Source of the DNA: Bacteroidota bacterium
GTDB lineage: Bacteria; Bacteroidota; Bacteroidia; Bacteroidales; PUMT01
Direction: 5' to 3'
Assembly: GCA_003556985.1 (NCBI GenBank)
Contig: PWPZ01000080.1
Coordinates: 1-8,264 of the forward strand
DNA: 8,264 nt
The notes below the pieces were generated by a model. That model ran no database searches, had not been told where the DNA came from, and saw nothing but the letters and a program-made list of their open reading frames with translations. Both the position numbers and the translations under genes were made by a program. Positions 6,689 through 8,264 of this stretch are shown one piece after another (positions within the stretch are counted from its first letter, which is position 1; every line of letters begins with the position of its first letter).

Positions 6689-8264
6689 TTACATTCTGAA
6701 GATACCGAAATCGGTTTCGGGCCAGGGCCTGTTCAGCGACATTGCAATGCCTGCCGTCAGGATCAGCCGGGTGTCAGCCGGATCAATTATCCCGTCATCC
6801 CATACCCTGGATGTGCTGTACAAAGCGGCTCCTTCCTTTTCATATGTTGAATATATGGAATTTTTTATCTCTTCTTCCTCTCCGGCGCCTGGTTTCTTCC
6901 CGGCGGAGGCAAGCTGCTGTTTCTTTACCGAAAACAACACTTCTGCCGCCTGTTTACTTCCCATTACTGATATCTGTGCATTGGGCCACATAAAAAGGAG
7001 TCTTGGATCATATGCCCTGCCGGCCATTGCATAATTACCCGCTCCGAATGAACCGCCAAATACAACTGTGAATTTAGGTACCCTCGCATTGGCCACAGCG
7101 TTTATAAGCTTTGCCCCGTCACGGGCGATACCGCCATGTTCATATTTTTTGCCCACTATAAAACCGGTTATGTTCTGGAAAAAGACAATAGGTATCTTAC
7201 GTTTGCAGCACAATTCTATGAAATGGGCTCCCTTAAGGGATGATTCGGAAAAGATAACTCCGTTGCTGGCAAGTATTCCCACGGGAAATCCGTTAATATG
7301 GGCGAAACCCGTTACAAGGGTAGTGCCGTAATTTGCCTTGAATTCATGGAAGCGGCTTTCGTCGACTATCCTGGCAATTATCTCTTTCGAATCGACCGGT
7401 TTTCTGAGATCCACGGGGACCAGACCGTAAAGTTCGCCGGGATCATAGTATGGTTCCCGGGGAGTGACCGTTGAAAGCTTTTGTTTTGGGCCTTCATCAA
7501 GGGTCTCAAAAATATGGCGGCAGATCTGTATTGCATGTTTATCGTTTTCGGCAAGATGATCGGCTACTCCTGATATGGCAGTATGAACCCCGGCTCCCCC
7601 AAGCTCCTCGGCTGTTACTGCTTCACCGGTAGCCGCCTCTACCAGCGGCGGTCCTCCAATGAATATGGTTCCCTGATCCTTTACAATTATTGTCTCTTCG
7701 CACATGGCCGGTACGTATGCACCGCCTGCTGTACAGGATCCCATAACGATAGCCGTCTGCGGAATGCCCATGGCCGACATTCTTGCCTGATTGTAAAAGA
7801 AACGGCCAAAATCGTTGCGGTCGGGAAAGACGTTTGCCTGCTCGGGAAGGAATATCCCACCTGAATCCACCATGTAAACACAGGGAAGGTGGTTCTCCAT
7901 TGCTATCTGCTGGGCCCTGAGATGTTTTTTAATAGTTTCCTTAACATATGTTCCTCCCTTTACGGTAGCATCATTTGCTATGACAATGGTTTCCCGCCCG
8001 GAAACCACACCGAGGCCGGTCACTATTCCTGCCGAGGGAAATTCATCATTGTACATTCCCCGGGCGGCCAGGGGTGAAAATTCAATAAAGGGGGTATTGG
8101 GATCCACCAGCAGGTCGATGCGCTCACGTGCAAGCAGCTTGCCTCTTTCCCGGTGTCTGGCTATTGCTTTTTCACTGCCGCCCTGTTGTGCCTTGTTCAA
8201 CAGGTCCCGGTAATTATCAAGGATTTGTATAAATTCCCTGCGGTTGTTTTTAAAATCCTGCGAT
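6689..8264 (-). CDS. liuB: Methylcrotonyl-CoA carboxylase beta subunit (carboxyltransferase), N-terminus beyond the window
   Basis: The visible 524 residues plus the stop form the carboxyltransferase subunit, which moves CO2 from biotin to the gamma carbon of 3-methylcrotonyl-CoA. The frame has no stop up to the right edge. The edge segment (SQDFKNNRREFIQILDNYRD, then LLNKAQQGG) resembles the family's N-terminal helix, so a start at TTG 8200 would wrongly clip the protein. About 10-15 residues probably lie outside. Diagnostic motifs are ARHRERGKLLARERIDLL, NDATVKGGTY, VDSGGIFLPEQANVFPDR, MGSCTAGGAYVPAM, GTIFIGGPPLVEAATGE, SRVWDDGIIDPADTR and the terminal TDFGIFRM. The LP-x-Q-x-x-VFPD segment marks methylcrotonyl-type subunits; propionyl-type beta subunits have a different sequence after DSGG. 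It is the first visible gene of the operon, so the promoter is probably outside the window. Confidence 0.95.
   Translation of the reverse strand, partial: SQDFKNNRREFIQILDNYRDLLNKAQQGGSEKAIARHRERGKLLARERIDLLVDPNTPFIEFSPLAARGMYNDEFPSAGIVTGLGVVSGRETIVIANDATVKGGTYVKETIKKHLRAQQIAMENHLPCVYMVDSGGIFLPEQANVFPDRNDFGRFFYNQARMSAMGIPQTAIVMGSCTAGGAYVPAMCEETIIVKDQGTIFIGGPPLVEAATGEAVTAEELGGAGVHTAISGVADHLAENDKHAIQICRHIFETLDEGPKQKLSTVTPREPYYDPGELYGLVPVDLRKPVDSKEIIARIVDESRFHEFKANYGTTLVTGFAHINGFPVGILASNGVIFSESSLKGAHFIELCCKRKIPIVFFQNITGFIVGKKYEHGGIARDGAKLINAVANARVPKFTVVFGGSFGAGNYAMAGRAYDPRLLFMWPNAQISVMGSKQAAEVLFSVKKQQLASAGKKPGAGEEEEIKNSIYSTYEKEGAALYSTSRVWDDGIIDPADTRLILTAGIAMSLNRPWPETDFGIFRM

Overview
The window looks like ordinary chromosome from a Bacteroidota bacterium, probably one of the environmental or anaerobic Bacteroidales-like lineages. 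The evidence is two PorP/SprF-family outer-membrane proteins (a type IX secretion/gliding family confined to this phylum), the near absence of Shine-Dalgarno sequences before the start codons, and enzyme variants that look typical of the phylum. Base composition is moderate and even across all genes, and there are no RNA genes, CRISPR arrays, insertion sequences or clear signs of recent transfer.

Left part (1-1276, plus strand). The window opens on the last 29 codons of one PorP/SprF-like gene. A hairpin at 122-146 follows, and then a complete second PorP/SprF-like gene. The two C-termini share about 17 of 27 aligned residues, so this is a tandem paralogous pair.

Right part (1273-8264, minus strand). 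Five genes read toward the PorP pair. In transcription order they are methylcrotonyl-CoA carboxylase beta subunit (LiuB-like, its N-terminus cut by the window edge), a methylglutaconyl-CoA hydratase (LiuC-like), methylcrotonyl-CoA carboxylase alpha subunit (LiuD-like, biotin carboxylase plus biotinyl domain), an acyl-CoA dehydrogenase, and, after a 170-base gap, a butyrate kinase-family protein. The first four form a leucine/isovalerate degradation operon: dehydrogenation of isovaleryl-CoA, biotin-dependent carboxylation to 3-methylglutaconyl-CoA, and hydration to HMG-CoA. HMG-CoA lyase and a regulator are not in the window.

The pathway itself is well known. Three details stand out. (1) The acyl-CoA dehydrogenase has its catalytic glutamate in the short-chain (butyryl-CoA) position, not the isovaleryl-CoA dehydrogenase position. 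(2) The butyrate kinase homologue has lost the Gly-Ser-Thr-Ser core of its N-terminal phosphate loop, and the DNA there looks like a pair of compensating frameshifts. (3) The convergent butyrate kinase and PorP genes share one TTAA as both stop codons. I do not see a clearly new biological system.
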